Source: Poriferisodalis sp965204195 (GTDB lineage: Bacteria > Actinomycetota > Acidimicrobiia > Acidimicrobiales > Poriferisodalaceae). Taken from it: a DNA stretch of 64,000 nucleotides. Below are positions 50,652-59,216 of the stretch, one piece after another; position 1 is the first letter of the stretch; each line of letters starts with the position of its first letter. Position numbers and translations under genes: made by a program. The stretch lies in the NCBI RefSeq assembly GCF_965204195.1, contig NZ_OZ241975.1, positions 124,001 through 188,000 of the forward strand, written 5' to 3'. The notes under the pieces are model-generated. The model saw only the letters and a program-made list of their open reading frames with translations, made no database searches and was not told the origin of the DNA.

Positions 50652-51410
50652 ATGGGTGACGACACCGCCGCTGATTCGCAGGCACGCCAGCCCGGCGAGA
50701 GCCGGTTGTATTTTCGCCAGCTGCTGTCGGGCCAGGACTTCGCCACCAGCGACCCGATCGCCCGCCAGATGGTGAACTTCGCCTACCTCATCGGCGACCG
50801 GGAGACCCGCGAGGCGGTCGCGGTGGACCCGGCGTATGCCGTCGACGACTTGCTCGACATCCTCGCCGAAGACGAGATGCAGCTCACCGGCGTGCTGGCC
50901 ACGCACTTCCACGCCGATCACATCGGCGGGAACATGATGGGCTACAACATCGAGGGCGTCGCCCAGCTGCTCGAGCGTCAGGGCACGAAGATCCACCTGC
51001 AGGCGCCCGAGGCCGAACTGGTGCGCAAGACCACCGGCATCTCGATGAGCGACATGGAGCTGCACGCTCCTGGCGATGTGGTGTCGGTGGGTGCGGTGGA
51101 CATCGAGCTGCTGCACACCCCCGGGCACACCCCTGGCAGCCAGTGCTTCTTGGTGGGCGGGGCGCTCGTGGCCGGCGACACCCTGTTCCTGGACGGCTGC
51201 GGACGGATGGACCTGCCCGGCAGCGATCCGGCTGCGATGTACCGCTCGCTCCACGACACGCTTGCCAAGGTGCCCGACTCGGCCGTGCTGTTTCCCGGCC
51301 ACCGGTACTCGTTCGAACCCAGTGCCACCATGGGCCAGACACGCCAGATGAACTACGTCTTCAAGCCGCGCAGCGAGGCGCAGTGGCTGATGATGTTCGG
51401 GCAGGGTTGA
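50652..51410 (+). CDS. Metallo-beta-lactamase-fold hydrolase (persulfide dioxygenase/glyoxalase II-like)
   Basis: The 252-aa protein has the metal motif THFHADHIGG, then LLHTPGHTPGSQCFLV, GDTLFLDGCGRMDLPGSD and the last histidine in LFPGHRYS. The GxGRxDLPGSD block is typical of ETHE1-like persulfide dioxygenases and CoA/glutathione hydrolases. The rhodanese gene follows, which supports a sulfane-sulfur role. The last 34 bases are repeated exactly just after the stop. Confidence 0.85.
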   Translation: MGDDTAADSQARQPGESRLYFRQLLSGQDFATSDPIARQMVNFAYLIGDRETREAVAVDPAYAVDDLLDILAEDEMQLTGVLATHFHADHIGGNMMGYNIEGVAQLLERQGTKIHLQAPEAELVRKTTGISMSDMELHAPGDVVSVGAVDIELLHTPGHTPGSQCFLVGGALVAGDTLFLDGCGRMDLPGSDPAAMYRSLHDTLAKVPDSAVLFPGHRYSFEPSATMGQTRQMNYVFKPRSEAQWLMMFGQG

Positions 51411-51475
51411 GAGCGGTGCCCTGCGCCGAGCGTGTGATGGCGGCGCAGTGGCTGATGATGTTCGGGCAGGGTTGA
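51377..51475 (+). repeat. 34-bp direct repeat at the end of the MBL gene
   Basis: GGCGCAGTGGCTGATGATGT followed by TCGGGCAGGGTTGA occurs at 51377-51410 and again at 51442-51475, exactly. The second copy supplies the GGCAGGG ribosome binding site of the rhodanese gene and overlaps its ATG. The unit looks like a local tandem duplication with a 65-bp period. Confidence 0.9.
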
Positions 51476-52323
51476 TGGCTCCGCTGCCGCCCGTGGTGAG
51501 CGCCGCAGAGCTGTCTGGCCGCGACGACGTCGTGCTGTGCGACGTGCGCTGGTATCTCGACGGCCGGTCCGGCCATGACGCCTACCTCGAAGGCCACATC
51601 GCCGGGGCCATCTGGGTGGACCTCGACGCGCATCTGTCCGCGCACGGCGCGCCCGGGCATGGCCGCCATCCATTGCCGACCGCGCAGAGCTTCGCCGCAT
51701 CCTTGGGAGTCCTGGGTATCGGCCCCGACGACCCGGTAGTGGCGTACGACGACCTGAACGGCACTGCCGCAGGCCGGATGGTGTGGATGCTGCGAGTGCT
51801 CGGCCACGATGCGGCACTGCTCGACGGCGGCCTGGGCTCGTGGACGGGTGCCACCGAGACGGCGCCGAGCACGCGAGCCGCCCGCGAGTGCCCGGTGCGA
51901 GCCTGGCCGGAAGGCGCATTCGTCGGCATCGACGCTGCGGCCGACGCTGGTGCCAGCCCAGAGATCGTGCTCATCGATGCCCGCGGGGGCGACCGCTACC
52001 GCGGCGAGACCGAGCCGGTCGATCCGCGTCCGGGCCACATTCCCGGAGCAGTCAATGTGCCGATGACCGAGAATCTGGGCCCCGAGGGTCGCTTTGCTGA
52101 CCCCGCAACGCTGCGCGCCCGCTATGAGGCCGAGGGCGTCGAGACCCCAGTGTCGGCGGACGCCGTGAGCGCTCGCAACAACGCTGTCGTGTACTGCGGC
52201 TCAGGTGTCAGTGCCTGCATGGACGCCCTGGCCATGGAGCGTGCCGGCCTCGGCCGTCCGCGGGTGTACATCGGCTCATGGTCGCAGTGGAGCCACACCG
52301 ACCGGCCCTCTGGCACTGACTGA
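51475..52323 (+). CDS. Sulfurtransferase (two-domain rhodanese)
   Basis: The 282-aa protein starts at ATG 51475 (MAPLPPVVSAAELSGR). The N-terminal inactive rhodanese domain has DVRWYLDGRSGHDAYLEGHI. The C-terminal active domain has LIDARGGDRYRGETEPVDPR, GHIPGAVNVP, and the catalytic Cys in VYCGSGVSACMDALAM. The CGSGVSA loop fits thiosulfate or 3-mercaptopyruvate sulfurtransferases. It probably works with the upstream MBL hydrolase on persulfides, which is inference from the pairing. Confidence 0.92.
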   Translation: MAPLPPVVSAAELSGRDDVVLCDVRWYLDGRSGHDAYLEGHIAGAIWVDLDAHLSAHGAPGHGRHPLPTAQSFAASLGVLGIGPDDPVVAYDDLNGTAAGRMVWMLRVLGHDAALLDGGLGSWTGATETAPSTRAARECPVRAWPEGAFVGIDAAADAGASPEIVLIDARGGDRYRGETEPVDPRPGHIPGAVNVPMTENLGPEGRFADPATLRARYEAEGVETPVSADAVSARNNAVVYCGSGVSACMDALAMERAGLGRPRVYIGSWSQWSHTDRPSGTD

Positions 52324-52379
52324 GAGCTGCCGCTGCGGCAAGCGCCAAGGGACCTGCCGTCTGCACGGTGAGTCCCGAT

Positions 52380-53099
52380 CTACGTCGGGGAGCCGGGGGG
52401 CGGGCCTGCGGAGGTGAAGCGCGCATCGGGCGGGTCGACGGCCCATCCCGCATCCTGGTCCCAGCGATCCTCGTACACCAGCTCGCGCAGCGGCCGTCGC
52501 CGCACGGGGCCGTGGCGCCCCGCAGGCCGCCCGAGCGGGATGGTGGCATGGATCGCCACGCCCTCGGGAATGCCGAGCAGCTCGCGTAGCTCGTCCTCGA
52601 CATCGTGGTGCCAACCGGTGATGACACCGCCATAGCCGAGCGCCCGTGCCGCCAGCAGCAGGTTCTGCACCGCCGGGTACACCGATGCGCCCTCGGCGTA
52701 GGTGGGCTTCCGGTAGCGCACCAAGCACGCCAGGACCACCACCGGCGTCTCCTCGAAGTGGTCCACGAAGTGCTGCATGGTGCGCGCCATGCGGGCCTTG
52801 GGCGAGTCGTCAGCAGCGCCGGAGCCCTGCGTGTAGCCGTCGCCCGAGCGCTTCGCATTCCAGCCGTCACGAAAGCACTGGCCGAGCAGGGCCTTCGCCT
52901 GCTGCGCTGCCGGCCCGTCGCGCAGCACCACGAAGCGGAACATCTGCCGGTTGGAGCCGCTGGGCGCCCGGCTGGCATGCCACAGGATCGATGCCAGATC
53001 CTCGTCGGGGATCGGCTCGGGCAGGTAGCGGCGGATTGCCCGGGTTGTCGCAAGACCCTCGAGCAGCCCGATCGGCTGCGGCTCGGCTTCATTCATCAT
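52380..53099 (-). CDS. Nitroreductase family protein
   Basis: The 239-aa FMN enzyme starts at ATG 53099 (MMNEAEPQPIGLLEGLATTR). Motifs: TTRAIRRYLPEPIPDEDL, HASRAPSGSNRQMFRFVVL, and YPAVQNLLLAARALGYGGVI, the FMN-binding set of the family. An insertion with YTQGSGAADDSPKARM is longer than in NfsB-type enzymes. The substrate is unknown. It is leftward, after the ClC gene by 31 bp, so the pair may be co-transcribed. Confidence 0.88.
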   Translation of the reverse strand: MMNEAEPQPIGLLEGLATTRAIRRYLPEPIPDEDLASILWHASRAPSGSNRQMFRFVVLRDGPAAQQAKALLGQCFRDGWNAKRSGDGYTQGSGAADDSPKARMARTMQHFVDHFEETPVVVLACLVRYRKPTYAEGASVYPAVQNLLLAARALGYGGVITGWHHDVEDELRELLGIPEGVAIHATIPLGRPAGRHGPVRRRPLRELVYEDRWDQDAGWAVDPPDARFTSAGPPPGSPT

Positions 53100-53130
53100 C
53101 GGTCTCGTTTGTGTTGTGTCGGGGGAGGGC

Positions 53131-54804
53131 TCAGCGGTCGCCTTGTGTCTCGTTGAGGAAGTCCACCAGCTTGACGATGGCATTCTCGGTGACGACGCCC
53201 GCGATGCGCCCGCCGCTGTCGACCACGGGATACAGCTCGATCTCGGTTTCTGCCATTGCCTCGGTGACCTCGCGCAGCGTCCACGACGGGCGCGCCGGAG
53301 TGATGTCGGCCGTCATCACCTCGCCGCACGTCACCGACATCCAGTCGTTGCGGTCCACGTCACGGGTGTCGCTCAGCCGTATCACGCCGAGGAATTCCCG
53401 TTCGGGTCCGGTCACGATGGCTTCGAGCTGCTTGCGTGGCAGTGCGACTCCCCACACGAAATCGGCCAGTGGGGCGTCGGCATTCACGGTCGGCACCTCG
53501 GTGGACATGGCGGAGTTGACCGGCATCTCCAAGCGCCGCTCGAGATGGCCCGTGCGGCTGTCGCGCTGGAACTGCGACACCGAGGCATTGCCGATGAGCA
53601 CCTGCGACACGGCCACCGCCACGAGTGCGGGCACGACGAACAGGGGCGCGCCGGTGGACTCGGCCACGAACATCACCCCGGCCAGGGGGGTGCGATAGCC
53701 AGCTGCCAGGAAGGCGGCCACGCCGATGAAGGGAAAGAACGCCAGCGACTCGGGCCCCAGCTCGATCCACCCGCCCACCAGGCGACCCACGATCAGGCCG
53801 AACACAGCGAGCGGGATGAACACGCCGCCCACCCCGCCGCCTGCCAGCACTGTCGAGGTCGCCATCATGCGGATGACCAGCAACAACCCCAGCAGCCACA
53901 GCGATGCCTGGGGGTTGAGCGCCCAGTCCACCAGTTGGCCCTCGGCTGTCGGGCCCAGCGACAGCGGCGCGTCGAACACCAGCTCGCAGAGTGCGGCGAG
54001 ACCGATCAGGATTCCCCCGGCACACAGCGCGATCATCCACCACGGCCGGTCGGAGGCGTGAATTCGCTTGGCCAAGTTCAGCACCCGGCAGAACCCCGAC
54101 GCCAAGAGCCCACAGAGAGCACCAACCAAGGCAGCGCCCAGCAGTTCCTGACGTCCGAACTGGACGGTCACCATCTCGGTGCCGATCTCGAACGGGCGGT
54201 CGTCGAACCCCGTGACGAGCACGTACACGACGTAGCTGGCAGCGCTGGAGAGCAGCGCGGGCAGCAGTGCTCGGCGGCCCAGGTCGCTCTTGTAGGGGGC
54301 TTCGAGAGCGAACAGCACGCCGGTGGCGGGCGCCTGGAAGATGGCGCTGACACCCGCGGCCGCGCCTGCCACGAGCAGCGCGTAGCCCTCCCGGCCCCGG
54401 AACAGCCGGCGGACCACCCGTTGGATCGCGTTGCCCGCGGTGGCGCCGGCGTAGATGGACGGACCCTCCAGACCGACTGCACCGCCGGAGCCGACCGTCA
54501 CGATGCCCGCCAGCAGGCGAGCAGGCAGGTCTCGGAACCGCATCGGGTGGTTGCGGTCGTGGAAGGCGCGGATGTACTCCTCGGAGGTGGAGGGCGCGAG
54601 CCGGCGGCCGGCATCAGCCCAGCGCAGCATCAGCACGGCGCCCCACAGACCGAGTGCGGGCGCGATCATCCACTGCCAAGGCGGCAGATGCAAGACCTGC
54701 TCGAGCAGCACCTTCTCGGTGAGCACGGCGACTGCGGCGACGATGAAGCCCGTCACGACGCCCACAGCGACATAGGTCGCGAAGCGAAGCAGCCGGTTCC
54801 TCAT
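53131..54804 (-). CDS. ClC chloride channel/antiporter with C-terminal CBS domains
   Basis: The 557-aa membrane protein has the ClC ion-path motifs GSGGAVGLEGPS (GxxGP with the gating Glu), and GGGVGGVFIPLAVFG, plus AAGVSAIFQAPATGVLFALE and FAAFLAAGYRTPLAGVMFV-like C-terminal helices. Two CBS domains follow (MPVNSAMSTEVPTVNAD, VMTADITPARPSWTLREV). The proton-glutamate position is not clearly a glutamate, so whether it is a channel or an exchanger is open. Confidence 0.93.
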   Translation of the reverse strand: MRNRLLRFATYVAVGVVTGFIVAAVAVLTEKVLLEQVLHLPPWQWMIAPALGLWGAVLMLRWADAGRRLAPSTSEEYIRAFHDRNHPMRFRDLPARLLAGIVTVGSGGAVGLEGPSIYAGATAGNAIQRVVRRLFRGREGYALLVAGAAAGVSAIFQAPATGVLFALEAPYKSDLGRRALLPALLSSAASYVVYVLVTGFDDRPFEIGTEMVTVQFGRQELLGAALVGALCGLLASGFCRVLNLAKRIHASDRPWWMIALCAGGILIGLAALCELVFDAPLSLGPTAEGQLVDWALNPQASLWLLGLLLVIRMMATSTVLAGGGVGGVFIPLAVFGLIVGRLVGGWIELGPESLAFFPFIGVAAFLAAGYRTPLAGVMFVAESTGAPLFVVPALVAVAVSQVLIGNASVSQFQRDSRTGHLERRLEMPVNSAMSTEVPTVNADAPLADFVWGVALPRKQLEAIVTGPEREFLGVIRLSDTRDVDRNDWMSVTCGEVMTADITPARPSWTLREVTEAMAETEIELYPVVDSGGRIAGVVTENAIVKLVDFLNETQGDR

Positions 54805-54942
54805 GCGGGCCTACTTCCTCGTCCCCAAATGCTCGGCCAACGGTACGCGGCGAGACGTGCGCTGCGGGCAGTTCATCGAGCCCCGGCAGTTCAAAGAACC
54901 GTTTACTAGCGTCGCTGCGACGGTTGACGACAATGATCGGTG

Positions 54943-56052
54943 ATGACAATGGAACTCTGGCTTCACGCATTCCCGGCGCCGCTGCAGATTCGAGATGTGG
55001 CCAAGGCAGCCGAAGACGGGGGCTGGGGCGGGCTGGCGGTCGTCGACACGCAGAACCTCAGCGGTGAGTGCTTCGTCGCGCTGGCGCTTGCCGCCACCGC
55101 GAGCGAGAGGATCAAGCTCGGGCTTGCCGTGGGGAATTCGGTGACCCGCCTCCCGGCGGTGAACGCAGCCGCGTGCCTGAGCATCGACCAGGTCTCGGGC
55201 GGACGCTTTGAGTTCGGCATCGGCCGGGGCGATTCGTGTCTGGTGCATCTGGGCCGCGCTCCCGGTCGCCTGGGGCATTTCGAACGCCACCTGAAGCAGC
55301 TGCAGGCGTATCTCAGTGGCGGCGACGTGCCCTTCGATGAGATCGACATTCCGCTCGAGTACGCAGCGCCGGCCGATGCGCTGGAGCTTGCGGAGGGACC
55401 AGGCGTCAGCCGTATGGCGTGGGGCACGCTCAGCGAAGACTCGCTCGGCACCAACGGCAGCAAGGTTCCCGTCGAGGTGGCGGCCACCGGCCCCAAGGTG
55501 ATCGGCATCGCAGCGGTTCATGCCGATCGGGTGATGTTCGCTGTCGGCGCCGACCCCGAGCGTCTCGCGTGGGGCATCGATGTTGCCAAGGCGGCCCGAC
55601 GCAACGCCGGCCTCGATCCTGACGGTGTGAAGTTCGGCGCGTACCTGAACATGGCGTGCCACGCCGACCCCGACACTGCCCGTGATCTGATCAGGGGCCC
55701 CATGTCGGTCTTCGCTCGCTTCCAGGTGATGCAGGGCGGCACACCGGTCGGGCCCACCAGCGAGGAGACGGCGAAGACGCTTCACACGCTGCACGAGGTC
55801 TACGACTTCGGCGGGCATTCGCGAAACGAGTCGCCACAGGCCGCGTCGCTCCCGGCCGACTTCATGGACCGGTTCGGCGTGGTCGGCACGCCCGACCGTT
55901 GCATTGCCAAGCTCAACGAGCTGGAGTCGATGGGCATCGACAAGGTCCTGTTGTCGGGCCAGTTCAACGAGAACGTGTATGCATCCCCCGAGGGGGCTGT
56001 CGCGCGCAGGCTGCTGGAGACCGAAGTGCTGCCTGTGGTGCAGGGCGGCTAA
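54943..56052 (+). CDS. LLM-class F420-dependent oxidoreductase
   Basis: This is the fourth luciferase-like gene of the window, 369 aa from ATG 54943. Motifs: GGWGGLAVVDTQNLSGECFV, IKLGLAVGNSVTRLPAVNA, SGGRFEFGIGRGDSCLVHL, RHLKQLQAYLSGGDVPFDE and GPKVIGIAAVHADRVMFAVG. The GRGDS loop and the AVHADRVMFAVGADPERL block fit the MSMEG-type F420 group. Its substrate is unknown. It is divergent from the ClC gene by about 138 bp. Confidence 0.87.
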   Translation: MTMELWLHAFPAPLQIRDVAKAAEDGGWGGLAVVDTQNLSGECFVALALAATASERIKLGLAVGNSVTRLPAVNAAACLSIDQVSGGRFEFGIGRGDSCLVHLGRAPGRLGHFERHLKQLQAYLSGGDVPFDEIDIPLEYAAPADALELAEGPGVSRMAWGTLSEDSLGTNGSKVPVEVAATGPKVIGIAAVHADRVMFAVGADPERLAWGIDVAKAARRNAGLDPDGVKFGAYLNMACHADPDTARDLIRGPMSVFARFQVMQGGTPVGPTSEETAKTLHTLHEVYDFGGHSRNESPQAASLPADFMDRFGVVGTPDRCIAKLNELESMGIDKVLLSGQFNENVYASPEGAVARRLLETEVLPVVQGG

Positions 56053-56104
56053 CACACGCCGGAGCGGCCCCACCCCAGCGTTGCCGACGGCGATATCACA
56101 GGTG

Positions 56105-56195
56105 CGGAGAGGGTGGGATTCGAACCCACGAACCACCTTGCGGCAGTTACTTCCTTAGCAGGGAAGCGCCTTCAACCTGACTCGGCCACCTCTCC
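56105..56195 (-). tRNA. serV: tRNA-Ser (GCT)
   Basis: It reads on the minus strand GGAGAGGTGGCCGAGTCAGG, anticodon loop CTGCTAAG (GCT, AGC/AGT codons), a long variable arm with AACTGCCGCAAGGTGG, T loop GGGTTCGAATCCC and acceptor CCTCTCC with discriminator G. CCA is not encoded. A second serine tRNA lies on the opposite strand 118 bp away. Confidence 0.96.
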
Positions 56196-56312
56196 ATGCA
56201 CGGCCAAGCCTTTGGGCGCCAGCCGCGCCGACTCAAGATAACCCCAACCAGCGGGCTTCAGCGATCCCATTTCCCGGCAGCGACCCCGAGGTACGCCGCT
56301 AGCTTGGCCTGC

Positions 56313-56400
56313 GGAGGGGTGGCAGAGCGGACGATTGCGACGGTCTTGAAAACCGTTGAGGCGCAAGCCTCCGGGGGTTCGAATCCCCCTCCCTCCGCCA
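56313..56400 (+). tRNA. serT: tRNA-Ser (TGA), CCA encoded
   Basis: The acceptor GGAGGGG pairs with TCCCTCC, discriminator G at 56397, and CCA (56398-56400) is encoded, unlike the other tRNAs in the window. The anticodon loop CTTGAAAA gives TGA. The variable arm is GAGGCGCAAGCCTCC, and the T loop is GGGTTCGAATCCC. RidA starts 28 bp later. Confidence 0.96.
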
Positions 56401-56428
56401 AGTCGTTCAGGCCAAAGGAGACGATGCA

Positions 56429-56824
56429 ATGAAGAGGACGCCAGTCAACCCGTGGCCCTGGTCACTGAATTTCGGTTTCAACCAAGCCGAGATCATCGAG
56501 GGAGCGAGCAGGCAACTGGTCTGTGCAGGTCAGACATCGGTGGATGCCGAGGGCAAACCGCAGCACGCCGGAGACATGCGAAGCCAGATGACGCTGGCGC
56601 TCGACAACCTCGAAGCCGTCGTGAACGCCGCCGACATGGATCTGTCCAGCGTCACGCGACTCACCGTCTATGTCACCGATATGGACGATGCTCTGAGGAA
56701 CTTCGGCGTGTTCGGCGAACGATTCGGACCGCTGGGCGCAACCCCTCCGATGACGTTGCTCGGGGTCACCCAACTCGCCTTCCCTGGACTCATGATCGAG
56801 ATCGAGGCCATCGCCGCCGATTGA
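56429..56824 (+). CDS. RidA family protein
   Basis: RidA-family proteins hydrolyse reactive enamines or imines, or act on related compounds. The 131-aa protein starts at ATG 56429 after AAAGGAG. It has RQLVCAGQTSVDAEGKPQHA, DMRSQMTLALDNLEAVVNAA, DLSSVTRLTVYVTDMDDA and PPMTLLGVTQLAFPGLMIEI. The catalytic arginine position of true RidA (a R in the TRAAVEVARLP-type end) is not evident (LLGVTQLAFPG), so it may belong to an Rid subgroup other than RidA. Confidence 0.85.
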   Translation: MKRTPVNPWPWSLNFGFNQAEIIEGASRQLVCAGQTSVDAEGKPQHAGDMRSQMTLALDNLEAVVNAADMDLSSVTRLTVYVTDMDDALRNFGVFGERFGPLGATPPMTLLGVTQLAFPGLMIEIEAIAAD

Positions 56825-56834
56825 GACATCAGGC

Positions 56835-57095
56835 CCGTAGCTGCCTTCACTGCGGTTACCGGGGCTACGTCGGCGGGCCGGCGAATGGCTGCGGCGAGCT
56901 CGAGTGACGGCCAGCGGTCAGGGCCGGGGCCCGGCACCTCGCTGCGCAGCAGGCTGAGCGCGGTGGCGGTGCCCGCAGCTCGATGCCGTGGGCGGCGGTC
57001 ACCCATTCGACGGTCAGGATGCGGCGCAGCTTGGCCCCGTCTCGGCGCAGTCTGCGGGCCGCACTCCAGACCATGAATACGTGGTTTGTGTGCTC
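56835..57095 (-). pseudogene. Decayed hutH-like 3' end
   Basis: On the minus strand HTNHVFMVWSAARRLRRDG, AKLRRILTVEWVTAAHGIEL, then (in another frame, after a deletion) TALSLLRSEVPGPGPDRW and LELAAAIRRPADVAPVTAVK match in order the last 100 residues of the intact HutH at 60634-62163. A gap of about 21 bp and a frameshift lie between the parts. It has no upstream HutH sequence. Identity with the intact gene is only moderate, so the two copies separated long ago. Confidence 0.75.
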
Positions 57096-57204
57096 CTCAC
57101 GGTGCCGCTGCATGGAAGGCGGGGCTGCTGACCGTCTGCGACGGTGGTATTCGCCCATCGCAACGCCCGAGCCGTCTGCCTCCAGAACCTCACGGGCGCG
57201 CGTC

Positions 57205-57375
57205 TCAGCAGCCCTCTAGTTCCGGGTGCGCGTCGCAGAAGCGCTCTGCTTCGCGCTCGATGATCTCGCGATCCGTCAGCGGCCGACGCGGCCCGTCGCT
57301 ATCTGCCGAGCCGACCACGCCAGCGATGACCACGAGCGCGAGAGCGATGGCCGCAATCCAAAGAATGACCTTCAC
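57205..57375 (-). CDS. Small membrane or secreted protein, 56 aa
   Basis: GTG 57375 to TGA 57205-57207 encodes MKVILWIAAIALALVVIAGV, one hydrophobic helix, then SADSDGPRRPLTDREIIERE and a tail with two cysteines (RFCDAHPELEGC). It follows the FN3 gene by 11 bp on the same strand. No family is recognised. The helix and paired Cys suggest export or a membrane anchor. Confidence 0.55.
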   Translation of the reverse strand: MKVILWIAAIALALVVIAGVVGSADSDGPRRPLTDREIIEREAERFCDAHPELEGC

Positions 57376-57386
57376 TTACTGGGGTG

Positions 57387-58289
57387 TCACTCGGCGCAGC
57401 GGTTCGCGACTTTGGGGGTTATTGCTCTTGGAAACTGCTTGATCCACTGGGAGCGGCCAAAGTCTTGGAACTCGTGACGGCTTTGGTATCGGCCGGTCCA
57501 CGCTGGGGCGCGGTCACGGCTGGTGATGTCTTTGGCGAGCTGTGTGGCGCTGTCGAGGTCTGGGCACCATCGCAGGGCGACAAGCCGTCCGCTGTCCCTA
57601 GCCGATTGGTTGAACGTGCGCTTGTCGCTGGCGGGGACGCATGGGGTGATCGACCATGAGCCGATGTAGTTGACGGTAGTGAACCGAGTGCTCGAACTCT
57701 CGGGGGTGTCGGTGGTGCCCGGCGTAATCCAGTCCGGGAATCCCATTGTCTGGACGCCATCGAAGAACACGGCCCATTCGCAGGGTGCTTCGGTGTCGCC
57801 CTGCCCGCCTTGGTAGGTAGCGCCTTGGGCTTGGGGCCGGTGCCATGTGAGCTTGGCCCGCTCGCCTTTGCCTGCGGCGTTGCGGGCGCGGACCCAGAAC
57901 TTGTACGTGTCGCAGTGTTTGAGATTGCCGAACGTCACTGATGTTGTGTCGGCGCTGACGCGCTTGGTCTTCTTCTTGCCTCCGCAGTCGGGGATGGCCC
58001 GCACGATGTAGCCCGTTGGCGTGCTGCCCGTCGGAGCCTGCCAACTCACCGTGATTGCATCACCGGCTTCGTTGGCGGTTAGGCCGGTCGGCGGGCCGGG
58101 CGGCAGTTCAACCGGTTCCTGCGCGCCAGCGGCAGCGGGCAGCGCGAGCACTGACGCCGCGACGGCGGCAGCGAGGATCAGCCGCGACGCTTGTCTGATG
58201 CAGCGCGACGTTCCTCGACGACGACCGCACAGCGGGGGGGGGGGGGTGAAGCGTTTCTCATAGCGCGACCCTACAACGGCTGTCTGCAT
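57387..58289 (-). CDS. Secreted fibronectin type III protein with a 13-C tract at its start
   Basis: As written, the frame from ATG 58289 reads through the C tract into a signal peptide (RLILAAAVAASVLALPAAAG), giving 300 aa. The FN3 domain follows: PPTGLTANEAGDAITVSWQA to RNAAGKGERAKLTW. The C-terminal 130 residues contain a possible new domain with four to five cysteines (CEWAVFFDGV, SITPCVP, LRWCPDLDSA, ANRCAE). The better start, ATG 58261 (MRNAS) with AGGG before it, is out of frame at 13 C and in frame at 11 or 14 C. Either the tract is a phase switch or the start is the weaker upstream one. Confidence 0.7.
   Translation of the reverse strand: MQTAVVGSRYEKRFTPPPPLCGRRRGTSRCIRQASRLILAAAVAASVLALPAAAGAQEPVELPPGPPTGLTANEAGDAITVSWQAPTGSTPTGYIVRAIPDCGGKKKTKRVSADTTSVTFGNLKHCDTYKFWVRARNAAGKGERAKLTWHRPQAQGATYQGGQGDTEAPCEWAVFFDGVQTMGFPDWITPGTTDTPESSSTRFTTVNYIGSWSITPCVPASDKRTFNQSARDSGRLVALRWCPDLDSATQLAKDITSRDRAPAWTGRYQSRHEFQDFGRSQWIKQFPRAITPKVANRCAE
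58234..58246. repeat. 13-base G tract (C tract in the coding strand)
   Basis: Thirteen consecutive G on the plus strand lie between the candidate start codons and the signal peptide of the FN3 protein. Tracts of this length slip at high frequency in bacteria, and an assembly or sequencing error in the count is also possible. Confidence 0.9.
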
Positions 58290-58450
58290 ATGGAGTGCAA
58301 CCATGCAACTGTGTATGGAGCACCCAGCCTGTTGAGATCTCCGCGGCGGCGATGCGCCACGGCGACAGCAGCCCCCAAAGCGCGGTGAGCGAGTAGCGCT
58401 GCGCGTCTGCCCACCCGCCTTGAACTGTGTCGAATGCCGCGCCAACACCG

Positions 58451-58480
58451 CTACATCTACGTGACCTACATCTACGTGAT
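58451..58480 (+). repeat. Two 15-bp tandem units
   Basis: CTACATCTACGTGAC and CTACATCTACGTGAT stand in tandem, followed by a partial third (CTACGA). They lie in the 298-bp stretch between the FN3 and vapC genes (58290-58587), which otherwise shows nothing. Confidence 0.8.
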
Positions 58481-58587
58481 CTACGAACTGTTCCTCTGCG
58501 CCCGCGGCCACTGGGTTCTACGAGACGAACTCACACAACCCTGGACCTTCGCTTCCGAATGAGCCGCCGACGACATGGTGCGCCGCC

Positions 58588-58830
58588 TCAGTGGCGAGTC
58601 GCCTGTTCGGGAAGCAGTTCGAGGCGAGGGGTGTGCGACGGCCGCACGATCGCGAAGTCACGGTGGTTCAGTGCGGCAACACGAGTGGCGCCCATCCGTT
58701 CAGCGACGGCCACGACAGGAGCCGGGACAATGAGCCATTCTTCGGAACGGAGCAGGTCACGGCATGCTCCGTGGTGCGCTTCGTTGCGGCTGCGCGCCTC
58801 GAACAACACGCTCGTGTCGACGATGAGCAC
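58588..58830 (-). pseudogene. VapC (PIN) toxin with an internal deletion
   Basis: The 80-aa product has the VapC start (MLIVDTSVLFEARSRNEAHH, first Asp in VDTSV) and the VapC end (ERMGATRVAALNHRDFAIVR). The two are joined at PAPVVAVAER, so about 50 residues with the central catalytic acid(s) are missing. A normal PIN toxin is about 130 aa. The usual later Asp (TLDRRHF) is Asn here. The join is consistent with recombination between short GTCGTGGCC repeats. The protein is probably inactive. Confidence 0.7.
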
Positions 58831-58836
58831 AGTGAC

Positions 58837-59130
58837 CTAGCCGAGACCTCTTGACCGTTCGGATGAACGAGCGCGGCTTCGGGCGAAGTCTTCGCTGATC
58901 GCCTGATGCTCGGTCAAGAGTTCTTCTGCGAGTTGCTCGCGCGCACGATGAATGTCGAACGGCTCGCGGATCGGCTCGTCGGCACCACCGATGAAGGCCT
59001 CGAGCGCCCGCCGACGGTCAGCCCGCTCGACGAGTTCGCAGATGAACTCGGCGACGGTGACACCGCGTTCGGCGGCCCGCTCGGCTGCAGCGGCAGCGAC
59101 GTGATCCGGAAGTTGCACGACCATCGCCAT
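58837..59130 (-). CDS. vapB: VapB-like antitoxin
   Basis: The 97-aa product from ATG 59130 (MAMVVQLPDHVAAAAAERAA) has a ribbon-helix-helix-like start (VQLPDHV, AAERGVTVAEFICELV) and a charged C-terminal tail that would wrap the toxin (REQLAEELLTEHQ). It stands six bases before the deleted vapC. Since the toxin is damaged, it may be an orphan antitoxin. Confidence 0.75.
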   Translation of the reverse strand: MAMVVQLPDHVAAAAAERAAERGVTVAEFICELVERADRRRALEAFIGGADEPIREPFDIHRAREQLAEELLTEHQAISEDFARSRARSSERSRGLG

Positions 59131-59216
59131 GAGGTGCAGCGTACTCATCGCCCCCAGAAGGACCGAACGAATTTCGCGGCCTTTCAACGGTGGGCGGTTG
59201 ATCGGCCGTGGCTTGT

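Noticed and set aside
58451..58480. CRISPR-like repeat
   Set aside because: Only two direct tandem units without spacers; no array or cas genes are anywhere in the window.
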